This document shows positions 51,099-60,198 of a DNA stretch of 64,000 bases, in pieces. A model generated the notes under the pieces. That model saw nothing but the letters and a program-made list of their open reading frames with translations, made no database searches and had not been told where the DNA came from. Within the stretch, counting starts at the first letter, position 1. Every line of letters starts with the position of its first letter. This stretch comes from Euzebyales bacterium. GTDB taxonomy: Bacteria; Actinomycetota; Nitriliruptoria; Euzebyales; JAHELV01. A program made the translations under genes and the position numbers. Location: contig DASUUK010000041.1 in NCBI GenBank assembly GCA_036374135.1, positions 1-64,000 on the forward strand. The letters run 5' to 3'.

Positions 51099-51869
51099 GT
51101 GGGCGCCGGCCACAGCCATCCGCTGTACGTCCACGGGCACTCGCGGGTCCACCGCCTGCAGCCCGAGGTGAAGGTCGCGGCGACGGTGGCGTTCGTGTTC
51201 GCCGGCGCATTGACTCCGCGGGAGGCGGTCTGGGCCTTCGCGGTGGACGCGGTGTGCCTGGCGACCGTGATCGCCGCGGCGCGACTGCGACCCGCCTTCG
51301 TGGCACGCCGACTGCTGGTGATCGCACCGTTCGTGGCGTTCGCGTTGGCGATCCCCTTCGTCGCCTCCGGCGAGCAGGTCGAGGTGCTCGGACTGTCGCT
51401 GTCGCGCGACGGGCTGTGGGGAACCTGGAACGTCCTGGCGAAGGCCTCGCTCGGTGCGACGGCCAGCATCACCCTCGCCGCCACGACGGAGGTGCCGCGG
51501 ATGCTGACCGGCATGACGCGGCTGCGCGTGCCGCCCACGCTGACGGCCATCGCCAGCTTCATGGTGCGGTACCTCGAGGTCATCGCGGGCGAGCTCGGCC
51601 GCATGCGCACCGCCATGGCCGCGCGCGGCTACGCGCCGCGCTGGTTGTGGCAGGCACGGCCGGTCGCCGCCTCGGCGGGTGCGCTGTTCATCCGGTCCTA
51701 CGAGCGCGGCGAACGCGTCCACGCCGCCATGCTCGCCCGGGGCTACGCGGGCTCGATGCCCGAGCTCGACGAGCGTCGCGCGACGGGTGGGCAGTGGGCG
51801 CTGGCGGGGGCGCCCGTGGCGGTGGCGTGGGTGGCCGCGGTACTCGCACTGACAGGGGTGTCACCATGA
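51099..51869 (+). CDS. nikQ: ECF transporter T-component, NikQ/CbiQ
   Basis: A 256-aa integral membrane subunit with about five hydrophobic helices. The N-terminal VHGHSRVHRLQPEVKVAATV is a CbiQ mark. Two coupling segments near RMRTAMAARGYAPRW and RVHAAMLARGYAGSM contain the Ala-Arg-Gly motifs that contact the ATPase. GTG 51099 starts one base after the nikMN stop. It couples NikO ATP hydrolysis to metal uptake. Confidence 0.9.
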   Translation: MGAGHSHPLYVHGHSRVHRLQPEVKVAATVAFVFAGALTPREAVWAFAVDAVCLATVIAAARLRPAFVARRLLVIAPFVAFALAIPFVASGEQVEVLGLSLSRDGLWGTWNVLAKASLGATASITLAATTEVPRMLTGMTRLRVPPTLTAIASFMVRYLEVIAGELGRMRTAMAARGYAPRWLWQARPVAASAGALFIRSYERGERVHAAMLARGYAGSMPELDERRATGGQWALAGAPVAVAWVAAVLALTGVSP

Positions 51870-52672
51870 CGGGAGTGCTCGGCGACGGACGTGCCCGGCG
51901 CGACGTGACAGCGGCCACGCCTGCCGTCCAGGTCGACGGGCTGCACTTCGCCTACCCGGACGGTCACGAGGCGTTGTCGGGGCTCGACCTGCGGGTCGAG
52001 CGGGGGCAGCGCGTCGCGTTGCTGGGGCCCAACGGCGCAGGCAAGACGACCCTCGCGCTGCACCTGAACGGCGTCCACCAGCCGACGGCCGGCTCCGTGC
52101 GGATCGGCGACCTGGTGGTCGCCGAGCCGGCGCTGCCGGAGATCCGCCGCCGCGTCGGACTGGTGTTCCAGGACGCCGACGACCAGCTGTTCATGCCGTC
52201 GGTCGGCGAGGACGTGGCGTTCGGGCCCGCGAACCTCGGGCTGCGAGGTGCCGAGCTGAACGCCCGGGTGACCGAGGCGCTCGGCGCCGTCGGAGCGTCC
52301 GAGCTGCGTGCGCGCGCACCGCACCATCTGAGCGGCGGCGAGCGGCGGCGCGTCGCGCTGGCGACCGTCCTCGCCATGCGACCCGACGTGCTGGTGCTCG
52401 ACGAACCGACGTCGGGCCTGGACCCTGCCGGGCGTCGCGAGCTGGTCGAGGTGCTGCGTGATCTGGCCATCACGCAGCTGGTGATCACCCACGACCTGCC
52501 GTTCGCGCTCGAGTTGTGCGGGCGCTCGGTGATCATCGACGGCGGGCGTGTGGTCGCCGACGGGGCCACCCCGGAGCTGCTGGCCGACGTCGAACTGCTG
52601 GGCCGCCACCGCCTCGAGCTGCCCTACGGTGTCGACCCCCGCGCCATCCGCGCGCGGTCCGGCGTCGCGTGA
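51866..52672 (+). CDS. nikO: ECF transporter ATPase, NikO/CbiO
   Basis: A 268-aa ABC ATPase. Walker A is LLGPNGAGKTTLALHLNGV, the Q-loop is VGLVFQDADDQLFMPSVGED, the signature is HHLSGGERRRVALATVLAM, and Walker B is VLVLDEPTSGLDP with H-loop VITHDLPF. QDADDQLF is the CbiO-type Q-loop. It overlaps nikQ by ATGA, completing a three-gene nickel (or cobalt) importer under the Nur-box promoter. No urease, hydrogenase or cobalamin genes are within the window. Confidence 0.93.
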   Translation: MTGVLGDGRARRDVTAATPAVQVDGLHFAYPDGHEALSGLDLRVERGQRVALLGPNGAGKTTLALHLNGVHQPTAGSVRIGDLVVAEPALPEIRRRVGLVFQDADDQLFMPSVGEDVAFGPANLGLRGAELNARVTEALGAVGASELRARAPHHLSGGERRRVALATVLAMRPDVLVLDEPTSGLDPAGRRELVEVLRDLAITQLVITHDLPFALELCGRSVIIDGGRVVADGATPELLADVELLGRHRLELPYGVDPRAIRARSGVA

Positions 52673-52699
52673 CGCCCGGCCGGCTCGCGGCCGGTGGCG

Positions 52700-53684
52700 T
52701 CACGCGGACTGGTCGGCCCTTTCCGTGACGGTGATCACGACGTTGCCGACCTTCTGGCCGGTCTCGACGTACCCGTAGGCGGCGACGATCTCGTCCAACG
52801 GATAGCGCCGGTCGATCACGGGCGTGAACCCCCCGGACGCGATGAGGTCACCCAGCCCACGGACCATCGCCTGGTCGCCCATGGGCAGCGGGAACTGGAC
52901 CCGCCGACGGCCGAACGCCGGCGTCAGCAGGGCCAGCAACGGATTCATGCTCAGCGGCCCCAGCTCCGACGACACGTAGATCCCGTCGGGCTTGAGCATC
53001 CGGCGGCAGCGGCCGAACGACGTCTTGCCCACCGCGTCGATGACCACGTCGTAGGCCTGCACGTCCGCCGTGAAGTCCTCGGACGTGTAGTCGATGACCA
53101 GGTCGGCGCCGAGGCGTTCGACCAGATCCACGTGGGCGGTGGCGCACACGGCGGTCACGACGGCGCCGCGGGCCTTGAGCAGCTGCACGGCGGCTGACCC
53201 GATGGCGCCGGTCGCGCCGTAGACGCAGACGTCGTCACCCGCCGCGACCTTCGCCCGCCGGATCATCGACAGCGCATAGTGCGCACCCTCGGTCGCGGGC
53301 GTCATCTGCGCGAACGTCGTCCCCGGGCGGCATCGCGGCGACCATCCCGTCCGCCGACACGGTCAGGAGCTCCGCGTGCCCGCCAAAGGTCGGCTCGACG
53401 TACCCGAACACGGCATCTCCGACGACGAATGTCGTCACGTCGCGGCCGACCGCGACCACCTCACCGGCGAACTCACTGCCGAGTGTCGTGGCCCGCGGGC
53501 GCGTGAGCCCGAAGAACAGCCGCGCGAACCAGGGGGTGGGCGTGCGGTAGCCGCAGTCGGTGCGGTTCACCGTGGTCGCGTGCACCCGCACCAGGAGCTC
53601 GCCGTCGGCGGGCTCTGGAACATCGACGTCGGTGACCCGCACCACCTCGGGCGGACCGTACCTGGTGTGGACCGCCGCCCGCAT
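52700..53684 (-). pseudogene. zinc-type quinone oxidoreductase/alcohol dehydrogenase with frameshift
   Basis: Two frames together encode a ~325-aa MDR-family NAD(P)H oxidoreductase. The 5' frame (start ATG 53684, MRAAVHTRYGPPEVVRVTDV) carries the GroES-like half through GGHAELLTVSADGMVAAMPP. It then reads out of frame. The downstream frame has TPATEGAHYALSMIRRAKVA and the NADPH motif VYGATGAIGSAAVQLLKARG, to the stop at 52700. The break is at a CCCCGGG run (~53321-53327): removing one base restores GTTFAQMTPATEG. It may be a true recent mutation or a homopolymer sequencing error. Confidence 0.8.
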
Positions 53685-53797
53685 CGTCGCTGCTCGTGTT
53701 GCCGACCGATAAGTCACGGCTATGCCTGACATTGTAAGGCTACGCCGCACACTGTAGCCATACGCCGTAAGGTAATCAAGGAGCAGCGCGACGACGG

Positions 53798-54340
53798 TCA
53801 GGCGCCCGCCACGCGTGCGCCCAACCGCTGGATCGTCCGGTGCGTACGGACGGTGATCCCGCCGAGATCGTCACCGATGGCCGTGAGGTCGAGGTCCGAG
53901 GTGGAGATCCCCGCACGCGGCAGCCAGTACAGATCGCGGCCGTCGATCGTCAGACGGTCGTCGGCTGTCGCGTGGGCGAGCACCGCTGCACGCGCAGCAG
54001 CGGATGGCGCAGCATGCAGCAACCCGACCTGTACGCGTCCCTGCGTCGCGCCAAGCTCCCGCCCGGTGAACGGCGCATGGTCGGCGATGCGTTCGATCTC
54101 GTCGACGGCTCGCAGGAAGCTCGGCACCTCGTAGTCGAGTTCGGTGCGCAGCCCACGCTCGATCGTCTCGCGAAGGGCTGACTCGTCAGCGGTGTCAGCT
54201 GAGAAGATGACGTTGCCGCTCGCCATGAACGCGGTAGCGCCGGCGAACCCCATCCGCTCGAAGCACGCACACAGCTCGTCGTTCGTGATCCGCCGTTGGC
54301 CGAGGTTCATGCCCCGCAGGAATGCCACGAAGGTTGCCAT
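53798..54340 (-). CDS. DUF1697-domain protein
   Basis: A 180-aa protein with the full DUF1697 pattern: N-terminal FVAFLRGMNLGQRRITNDEL, then FAGATAFMASGNVIFSADTA and VPSFLRAVDEIERIADHAPF, and a C-terminal GGITVRTHRTIQRLGARV. The function of the family is unknown. A -10 box TATCCT lies on the minus strand six bases before the ATG (54352-54347), a leaderless arrangement. It lies between the broken oxidoreductase and the ArsR-AHSA1 gene, all on the minus strand, without overlaps. Confidence 0.88.
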   Translation of the reverse strand: MATFVAFLRGMNLGQRRITNDELCACFERMGFAGATAFMASGNVIFSADTADESALRETIERGLRTELDYEVPSFLRAVDEIERIADHAPFTGRELGATQGRVQVGLLHAAPSAAARAAVLAHATADDRLTIDGRDLYWLPRAGISTSDLDLTAIGDDLGGITVRTHRTIQRLGARVAGA

Positions 54341-54346
54341 CGGCGC

Positions 54347-54352
54347 AGGATA
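54347..54352 (-). promoter_or_regulatory. -10 box of a likely leaderless promoter (DUF1697 gene)
   Basis: TATCCT on the minus strand ends six bases before ATG 54340. It lies in the short gap after the ArsR-AHSA1 stop. Confidence 0.45.
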
Positions 54353-54364
54353 CCGACTGTCGCG

Positions 54365-55156
54365 TCACTGGTTCGCGGGCTGGGCGGCACTGTCGACGAA
54401 GCGGTCGAGCACCGGCTCCCACCCGGTGTCGTACCCGGCACGGCGGTCCGCCGCCACGTCACCGAGCTCCTCCCAGCCGTCGTGTCGCAGATCGACGCGG
54501 GTGCCACCGTCGACAGCCGAGAAGCGGACCTCCAGGCGCGACGCGGCGACTGGCGACGGGTTGGGATGCCACGAGAGCACGACGCGGTTGGGTGGATCCC
54601 ACGCGAGGACGTCGGCCCAGCTGTGCTCGGTGCCGTCGGCGAGCACCTCGGTCACCCGGCCGCCCACACGACCGTCGAAGCGGATGTCAACGATGCGTCC
54701 CGCGTCACCGTCTCCGGTGTCGGCACTGATCGAATGCGTGCCGGTCGGCCACCATGCCGCGATCCGATGTGTGAAGAGATCGAACGCACGGGTGATGTCG
54801 AGCGGGACGGTGCGTGTCTTGGTGACCGGCGCGATGCCGGAGGTGGTCGTCATGGCAGCCTCCATTCGGGCGGCGCGCCCGAAGTGGTCGAGCACGCCGT
54901 CCCAGTGCTGATCGATCCAGGAGCGCAGCGCGGCCAGCCCTGCTGGATCTGTCCGGTAGATGCGTCGCGTGCCGTCCGCGGCCACACCGACCATCCCGGT
55001 CCTGACCAGGACCTTCAGGTGCTGTGACACGGCCGGGCGACTGACCGGTAGGTCGTTCGCGAGCTCGCCGACGGACCGGGGGCCGCCGACTGCGAGCATC
55101 TCGAAGATCGCCCGACGGGTCGGATCGGCGAGGGCCGCGAAGTGATCTCCGGTCAT
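54365..55156 (-). CDS. ArsR-type HTH fused to AHSA1/SRPBCC domain
   Basis: A 263-aa two-domain protein. Residues ~5-90 are an ArsR winged helix ([20 protein letters not shown], then [20 protein letters not shown]). Residues ~110-255 are an AHSA1/START-like lipid-binding fold ([40 protein letters not shown]). More often these two domains are encoded by separate neighbouring genes. The fusion suggests that ligand binding in the SRPBCC pocket directly controls DNA binding. The start ATG 55156 lies 10 bases from a double palindromic operator. Confidence 0.88.
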   Translation of the reverse strand: MTGDHFAALADPTRRAIFEMLAVGGPRSVGELANDLPVSRPAVSQHLKVLVRTGMVGVAADGTRRIYRTDPAGLAALRSWIDQHWDGVLDHFGRAARMEAAMTTTSGIAPVTKTRTVPLDITRAFDLFTHRIAAWWPTGTHSISADTGDGDAGRIVDIRFDGRVGGRVTEVLADGTEHSWADVLAWDPPNRVVLSWHPNPSPVAASRLEVRFSAVDGGTRVDLRHDGWEELGDVAADRRAGYDTGWEPVLDRFVDSAAQPANQ

Positions 55157-55165
55157 GCATGGAAC

Positions 55166-55198
55166 GTAAGTCACAACTTACCGTAAGTCAATACTTAC
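55166..55198 (-). promoter_or_regulatory. double operator of the ArsR-AHSA1 gene
   Basis: Two perfect palindromes of the same kind stand side by side: GTAAGT-CACA-ACTTAC (55166-55181) and GTAAGT-CAAT-ACTTAC (55183-55198), one base apart. They lie immediately upstream of the ArsR-AHSA1 start codon, an ideal autorepressor site for two dimers. Confidence 0.75.
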
Positions 55199-55452
55199 GA
55201 TGTTCCCATGGCATGAGGCCGGGGACACGGTCGCCCGTGTTGCCGCCATCGCGATCCGGGTGTTCGGATCGATGCCGGACCGATGATCGAGCCGCCGCCG
55301 ATCCGCTGGTCTGGACGAGCGTCGCACGATGCGACCTCGACGGATGCGCCGGCCGCCGAGCGCACGAGGTGCCGGCTGATGCGGTTCGCTCGGCGCGATC
55401 CGGGCATGGTTGCCCACCGAGCCCTACCAGAGATCTCCACGTGGGAGCCACC

Positions 55453-57675
55453 ATGTCCACCGAGATGATCGAGGTCGCCGGCCTGCAGGTCGGCCGGCCG
55501 TTGTACGACTTCCTGAGCACCGAGGCGATCCCCGCCGCGGGCGTCGACGCTGATGCCTTCTGGTCCGGCCTCGCGTCGCTGATCGCGGACCTGACACCCA
55601 GGAACCGTGAGCTGCTCCAGGTTCGCGAGGACCTCCAGGACCGCCTCGACACCTGGCACCGGGAGCACCGGGACGGTTCCTTCGACCAGCAGGAGTACCT
55701 GGCGCTGCTGCGCGACCTCGGGTACCTCGTCGAGGGCGGCGACGACTTCGCGGTGGACACGTCCGGTGTCGACCCGGAGATCGCCAGCATCGCCGGTCCG
55801 CAGCTGGTCGTGCCGGTCACCAACCCGCGATACGCACTCAACGCCGTCAACGCGCGGTGGGGATCGTTGTACGACGCGTTGTACGGCACCGACGCGATGG
55901 GCGACGAACCGCCCCCGGGAGCGTTCGACACCGATCGCGGCGAGCGTGTGATCGCGTGGGTGCGCGAGTTCCTCGATGGCGCCGCGCCGCTGGACGGCGC
56001 GTCGCACGCCGATGTGACCCGCTACCGCGTGTCCGACGGCGCATTGGTCGCCCAGGTCGACGGCGACACGACGACCGAGGTGGATCTCGCCGATCCCGGG
56101 CAGTTCTCCGCGTACGGCGGCGCCGCGGACACGCCGTCGTCGGTGCTGCTGCGCAACCACGGGCTCGGCATCGAGCTGCGCATCGATCCCGAAGACCGGA
56201 TCGGCCGCATGGACCGGGCGGGCGTGGCCGACGTCGTCATCGAGGCCGCGGTCACCACGATCGTCGACTGCGAAGACTCGATCGCCGCGGTCGACGCCAT
56301 CGACAAGGCGATGGCCTACCGCCACTGGCTGGGGCTGATCACGGGCCAACTCAAGGCGCGCGTGACCAAGGGCGACGAGTCGTTCATCCGCACGCTCAAC
56401 GACAACCGGACGCTGACCGGGCCCGACGGGTCGGACGTGGTGGTCCGCGCACGCTCGTTGATGCTGATCCGCAACGTCGGCCACCTCATGACGACCCCCG
56501 CCGTGCTCGACGCGGAGGGCGAGCCCGTGTTCGAAGGCCTGCTGGACGCGATGGTGACCGTGCTGTGCGCGATGGCCGACCGCGACCGGCCCGTGGCCGA
56601 CCGCAACTCCCCCGCCGGCTCGGTCTACGTCGTGAAGCCCAAGATGCACGGACCCGCGGAGGTCACGTTCACCGACGAGATCTCAACCCGCGTCGAGCAG
56701 GTGCTCGGCCTCGATCCGAACACCGTCAAGATCGGGGTGATGGACGAGGAGCGCCGCACCAGCGCCAACCTCATGGAGTGCATCCGCGCCGCCAGGCACC
56801 GCGTCGCCTTCATCAACACGGGGTTCCTGGACCGCACCGGTGACGAGCTGCATACCTCCATGGAGGCGGGCCCGATGGTGCGCAAGGCCGAGATGAAGTC
56901 GCAGCCGTGGATGCTGGCGTACGAGGACCGCAACGTCGACATCGGTCTGGCGTGCGGGTTGCAGGGCCGGGCGCAGATCGGCAAGGGCATGTGGGCGGAG
57001 CCGAACAGGATGGCCGCCATGCTCGAGCAGAAGATCGGCCATCCGCAGGCCGGCGCCAACACCGCGTGGGTACCGTCGCCCACCGCAGCCACCCTGCACG
57101 CGACGCACTACCACCGGGTCGATGTGTTCGCGAGGCAGGGCGAATTGGCCGACCGCGAGCTCGCTCCGCTGGACGACCTGCTGACCATCCCGCTGGCGGA
57201 GCCGGACTGGAGCGACGGCGAGATCCGCGACGAGCTCGACAACAACTGCCAGGGCATCCTCGGCTACGTCGTGCGGTGGGTCCAGCAGGGTGTCGGCTGC
57301 TCGACGGTCCCCGACATCAACGACGTCGGCAAGATGGAGGACCGCGCGACGTGCCGCATCTCGTCGCAGCACGTCGCCAACTGGTTGCACCACGGCGTCG
57401 TGACAACCGAGCAGGTCGACGCCGCGTTGCGCCGCATGGCCGAGAAGGTCGACGAGCAGAACGCGGGCGATCCGTTGTACACGCCGATGGCGCCGGACTT
57501 CGACGGGCCGGCGTTCACCGCGGCGCGTGAGCTGATCCTCAAGGGCATCGAGCAGCCGTCCGGCTACACCGAGCCGATCCTGCACCGGCGCCGGGAGGAG
57601 GCCAAGCTGCACGGCTTCCCCGTCCTTCCGGACGCCCCCGCCCCCGCCCCCGAGGCCGAGGATGATGTCATGTAG
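55453..57675 (+). CDS. glcB: malate synthase G
   Basis: A 740-aa enzyme condensing glyoxylate and acetyl-CoA to malate. Length and sequence match isoform G (about 720-740 aa): [77 protein letters not shown], and the C-terminal catalytic [23 protein letters not shown] 55453 matches the family start ([17 protein letters not shown]). It probably forms an operon with the GlcG-like gene 57 bases downstream, as in glycolate-use loci. No isocitrate lyase is seen. Confidence 0.95.
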   Translation: MSTEMIEVAGLQVGRPLYDFLSTEAIPAAGVDADAFWSGLASLIADLTPRNRELLQVREDLQDRLDTWHREHRDGSFDQQEYLALLRDLGYLVEGGDDFAVDTSGVDPEIASIAGPQLVVPVTNPRYALNAVNARWGSLYDALYGTDAMGDEPPPGAFDTDRGERVIAWVREFLDGAAPLDGASHADVTRYRVSDGALVAQVDGDTTTEVDLADPGQFSAYGGAADTPSSVLLRNHGLGIELRIDPEDRIGRMDRAGVADVVIEAAVTTIVDCEDSIAAVDAIDKAMAYRHWLGLITGQLKARVTKGDESFIRTLNDNRTLTGPDGSDVVVRARSLMLIRNVGHLMTTPAVLDAEGEPVFEGLLDAMVTVLCAMADRDRPVADRNSPAGSVYVVKPKMHGPAEVTFTDEISTRVEQVLGLDPNTVKIGVMDEERRTSANLMECIRAARHRVAFINTGFLDRTGDELHTSMEAGPMVRKAEMKSQPWMLAYEDRNVDIGLACGLQGRAQIGKGMWAEPNRMAAMLEQKIGHPQAGANTAWVPSPTAATLHATHYHRVDVFARQGELADRELAPLDDLLTIPLAEPDWSDGEIRDELDNNCQGILGYVVRWVQQGVGCSTVPDINDVGKMEDRATCRISSQHVANWLHHGVVTTEQVDAALRRMAEKVDEQNAGDPLYTPMAPDFDGPAFTAARELILKGIEQPSGYTEPILHRRREEAKLHGFPVLPDAPAPAPEAEDDVM

Positions 57676-57729
57676 CGACAGCGGTAGGCACACATCCCGT
57701 GCCTCAAGTAGCGACAGTGATAGGCACAC
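57672..57729 (+). repeat. 22-bp direct repeat between glcB and the GlcG-like gene
   Basis: GTAGCGACAGCGGTAGGCAC (start of copy 1, 57672-57693) is repeated as GTAGCGACAGTGATAGGCAC (57708-57729), two mismatches in 22 bases and 36 bases apart. Copy 1 includes the glcB stop codon, and copy 2 ends three bases before the next ATG. GGCAC-acatccc-GTGCC between the two adds a small hairpin. Confidence 0.8.
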
Positions 57730-57732
57730 GTC

Positions 57733-58161
57733 ATGACCCTGACCCTGGACACCGCCCGCGCCATCATCGCGGCGACCCGTGCCGCCGGCCGCGCCCGGGG
57801 GCTGAAGCCGCTGTCGGTCGCGGTGCTCGACGCGGGCGGGCACCTGGTGGCGTTCGAGCGGGAGGACGGGTCGTCGACCCACCGCTTCCAGATCGCCCAC
57901 GGCAAGGCGCACGGCGCGATCGCGATGGGCGTCAACTCCCGGCAGCTCAACGACATGGCCGTCGACCGGCCGTACTTCATCGCCGCGGCCAACGCCGCGG
58001 TGGGCGGGGCGATGGTGCCCGTGCCGGGTGGCGTGCTCGTCGTCGATGACGACGGCGCCGTCGTGGGCGCCGTCGGCGCCAGCGGCGACACCTCCGACAA
58101 CGACGAGGCCGCCATCCTCGCCGGTCTCGAGGAGGTCGGCCTCACGCCGTTGGGCGGGTGA
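57733..58161 (+). CDS. GlcG/HbpS-family heme-binding-like protein
   Basis: A 142-aa GlcG-type protein: LDTARAIIAATRAAGRARGL, VLDAGGHLVAFEREDGSSTH, RPYFIAAANAAVGGAMVPVP and the glycine-rich GAVGASGDTSDNDEAAIL are all typical. The family has the HbpS/DhaG fold; some members bind haem, others accompany glycolate or propanediol genes without a known activity. The tight link to malate synthase G supports a glyoxylate/glycolate context. The ribosome site is poor; the start is ATG 57733. Confidence 0.88.
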   Translation: MTLTLDTARAIIAATRAAGRARGLKPLSVAVLDAGGHLVAFEREDGSSTHRFQIAHGKAHGAIAMGVNSRQLNDMAVDRPYFIAAANAAVGGAMVPVPGGVLVVDDDGAVVGAVGASGDTSDNDEAAILAGLEEVGLTPLGG

Positions 58162-58252
58162 GCCGGACGCAGGACCGCGTCTCGCGTCAACGGCGCGACG
58201 CTCGGCCGCCGTGCGCTAGCCTTGCCGCCCCGACGTAGGCCACGGGAGGCAT

Positions 58253-58576
58253 GTGTTGTCGCCACGACGCCACCGCGTCCCCCGCCACCGCCGCCCGGAC
58301 GGGCGCGCCGTCGGGGGGCCCACGACGGTCTTCAAGGTCATTAGTGATCCGACCCGCCGTCGGATCATGGAGCTCGTGAGCGACCGCGAACGATCGGTCG
58401 GGGAACTGGTCTTCGAGTTGCAGATGGATCAGCCGACCGTGTCCGAGCACCTGCGCGTCCTGCGCGAGACGGCCGTCGTGTCCGTCCGCCAGGAGGGTCG
58501 CCGGCGCTGGTATGCGCTGTGTGCCGCACCGCTCACCGAGCTCGACGACTGGATTACCGGCCTCCGAAAGGACTGA
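58253..58576 (+). CDS. ArsR-family transcriptional regulator
   Basis: A 107-aa winged-helix protein. The core TVFKVISDPTRRRIMELVSD, RSVGELVFELQMDQPTVSEH and LRETAVVSVRQEGRRRWYAL are typical of the ArsR group that includes SdpR. No CxC metal-binding motif is seen, so it probably senses something other than arsenic or zinc. GTG 58253 follows GGGAGG; the first ~24 residues are basic and not conserved in type. No partner gene is obvious: the next gene downstream is convergent. Confidence 0.85.
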   Translation: MLSPRRHRVPRHRRPDGRAVGGPTTVFKVISDPTRRRIMELVSDRERSVGELVFELQMDQPTVSEHLRVLRETAVVSVRQEGRRRWYALCAAPLTELDDWITGLRKD

Positions 58577-58608
58577 GGGGGCGCGGTGCGATCCCGTCGA
58601 TCGGCAGG

Positions 58609-59478
58609 TCAGCGGTGCAGCCAGGTGAGCAGGTCGGGTGGGGCCAGCCTCGCGGCACGCGCGTGATAGGCGTCGAGCTCGTCCGGCGTCAACAGCGCGG
58701 CTCCCTCGCCGGTCCCGCCGACGCGGAAGAAGGCGGCGGGATCGCGGAGGATGCCGGCCGGCCCCGGTGCCAGCTGGGTGGCCCGCGCACGCATCGCGGG
58801 TAGCGTGGCCGCGCCGATCAGATTTTCCCGACGGCGCTGCGGCACGTCGACGCCGATCGCGCCGGCGAGCCGGCGCATCCCCTGGTCGAGGTCGGCCAGC
58901 AGGTCCGCGTAGTGGACCAGCACCACGTTGTCGTCGTGGCGGCGGCGCCACGCGTCCGACAGGTGGTGCAGCACGCCCGGCAGCGAGTCCAGCGCGTCCG
59001 CTGCGTCGCCGTCCCAGGCGATCCACGCCCGCAACCAGTCGGCCAGCGGCCGCTCTCGGCGTGCCGGACGTCGAGGAGCGCCGGTCAGCTCGCCCACGCG
59101 GTCGCGGTCGAGGTTCCGCCGGTGGTGGTACAGCGACACGGCCGCGTCGAGCGGATGGCGGGCCACGACGACGTACGTGGCGCGCGGGTCGAGCGGTACG
59201 CCGTCCAGCGGCGTGTGCGTCTTGATCACTCTCCGGTGATCCTGCGCGTCCAGGCGCGCGACGACCGCCGAACGTGGCTCCACGAGATGGTCGAGCCACG
59301 GCGACAGCTCCACCAGCGGCAGCGTTCGCCGGGGGTCGCCGTGGATGAACAGCAGCAGGATGTGCTGCACCCATGTGGTGCCGTGCTTGGATCGCGTGCT
59401 GACCACGACGTCGCCGTCGCGGAACGCGAACCCGTCCCACCGCGCGCTGTCCTCGTCGGACGACCGGTACCGCCTCAT
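58609..59478 (-). CDS. sulfotransferase-domain protein
   Basis: A 289-aa PAPS-dependent sulfotransferase fold. The 5'-phosphosulfate loop is VVSTRSKHGTTWVQHILLLF (PKSGTTW variant at ~27-36), and the 3'-phosphate region VVVARHPLDAAVSLYHHRR (RxxxDxxxSxxxH) is at ~115-133. A dimer-like KTVE motif is not seen. It should add sulfate to a small molecule or glycan; the acceptor is unknown. ATG 59478 or GTG 59481 is the start. It is convergent with the ArsR gene. Confidence 0.88.
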   Translation of the reverse strand: MRRYRSSDEDSARWDGFAFRDGDVVVSTRSKHGTTWVQHILLLFIHGDPRRTLPLVELSPWLDHLVEPRSAVVARLDAQDHRRVIKTHTPLDGVPLDPRATYVVVARHPLDAAVSLYHHRRNLDRDRVGELTGAPRRPARRERPLADWLRAWIAWDGDAADALDSLPGVLHHLSDAWRRRHDDNVVLVHYADLLADLDQGMRRLAGAIGVDVPQRRRENLIGAATLPAMRARATQLAPGPAGILRDPAAFFRVGGTGEGAALLTPDELDAYHARAARLAPPDLLTWLHR

Positions 59479-59568
59479 CACGGCCGGCCGGGCTCTCGAT
59501 GTGCCATGGAACCCCGATGATGCCGTGACCGAACGGGGCCGGAGACGAGGCCGCCTGCGGTCAGCGGC

Positions 59569-60198
59569 TCACGGCCGCGCGACAGCCGCCGTGAAGATCC
59601 CGAGGGTGCGTGTGCGGGTGGCGTCCACGACCAGGCCGGCCTCGTCGAACAACGCGGCCACGTCGGTGTTCCAGCGGCAGCCCGCAGGCCGGTAGTGGGC
59701 CTCGGCCCGCCGGTCCTGAGCGCGGGCGACAGCACCGATGCGGCTGCGTCCGTGCTCGACGAGAAGGATGCGCCCCGTCGGCCGCACGACCCGGGCCATC
59801 TCGCACAGCGCCGCGACCGGGTCGGGGAACGTGCATGTCGACATCGCGGTCGTCACCGTGTCGAACGCGCCGTCCGGGAACGTCAGGTGCTGTGCCGACA
59901 TCTGCCGCAGGTCCACGTCGAGGCCTAGGCGGTCCGCGCGCCGGCGCGCCTGGTCGAGCATGCGCGGGCTGAGGTCGACCGCGGTGACCCGATCGACCCC
60001 GCGCAGGTGGGGGAAGTTCTCGCCGGTGCCACACGCGACGTCGAGCACGTCGCCGACAGCGTGCCGCATCACCCAGCGACGCAGCCCGGCGACGCCGAAC
60101 AGTGTGTCGTTGACCAGGGACGACCAGCGGTAGGACGACGCGAACCCGTCGTACAGGTCTCGCAGGTCGTCGTCGCGGTAGGGACGCTGGGTGGTCAT
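59569..60198 (-). CDS. class I SAM-dependent methyltransferase (UbiE/PmtA-like)
   Basis: A 209-aa methyltransferase. VLDVACGTGENFPHLRGVDR (motif I), TAVDLSPRMLDQARRRADRL and HLTFPDGAFDTVTTAMSTCT (motif II) are clear. DPVAALCEMARVVRPTGRIL and EHGRS give the post-motif region. It resembles phosphatidylethanolamine N-methyltransferase and UbiE relatives, and the substrate is not certain. Its ATG overlaps the stop of the preceding 88-codon frame (TGATG), so translation is coupled. Confidence 0.87.
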   Translation of the reverse strand: MTTQRPYRDDDLRDLYDGFASSYRWSSLVNDTLFGVAGLRRWVMRHAVGDVLDVACGTGENFPHLRGVDRVTAVDLSPRMLDQARRRADRLGLDVDLRQMSAQHLTFPDGAFDTVTTAMSTCTFPDPVAALCEMARVVRPTGRILLVEHGRSRIGAVARAQDRRAEAHYRPAGCRWNTDVAALFDEAGLVVDATRTRTLGIFTAAVARP

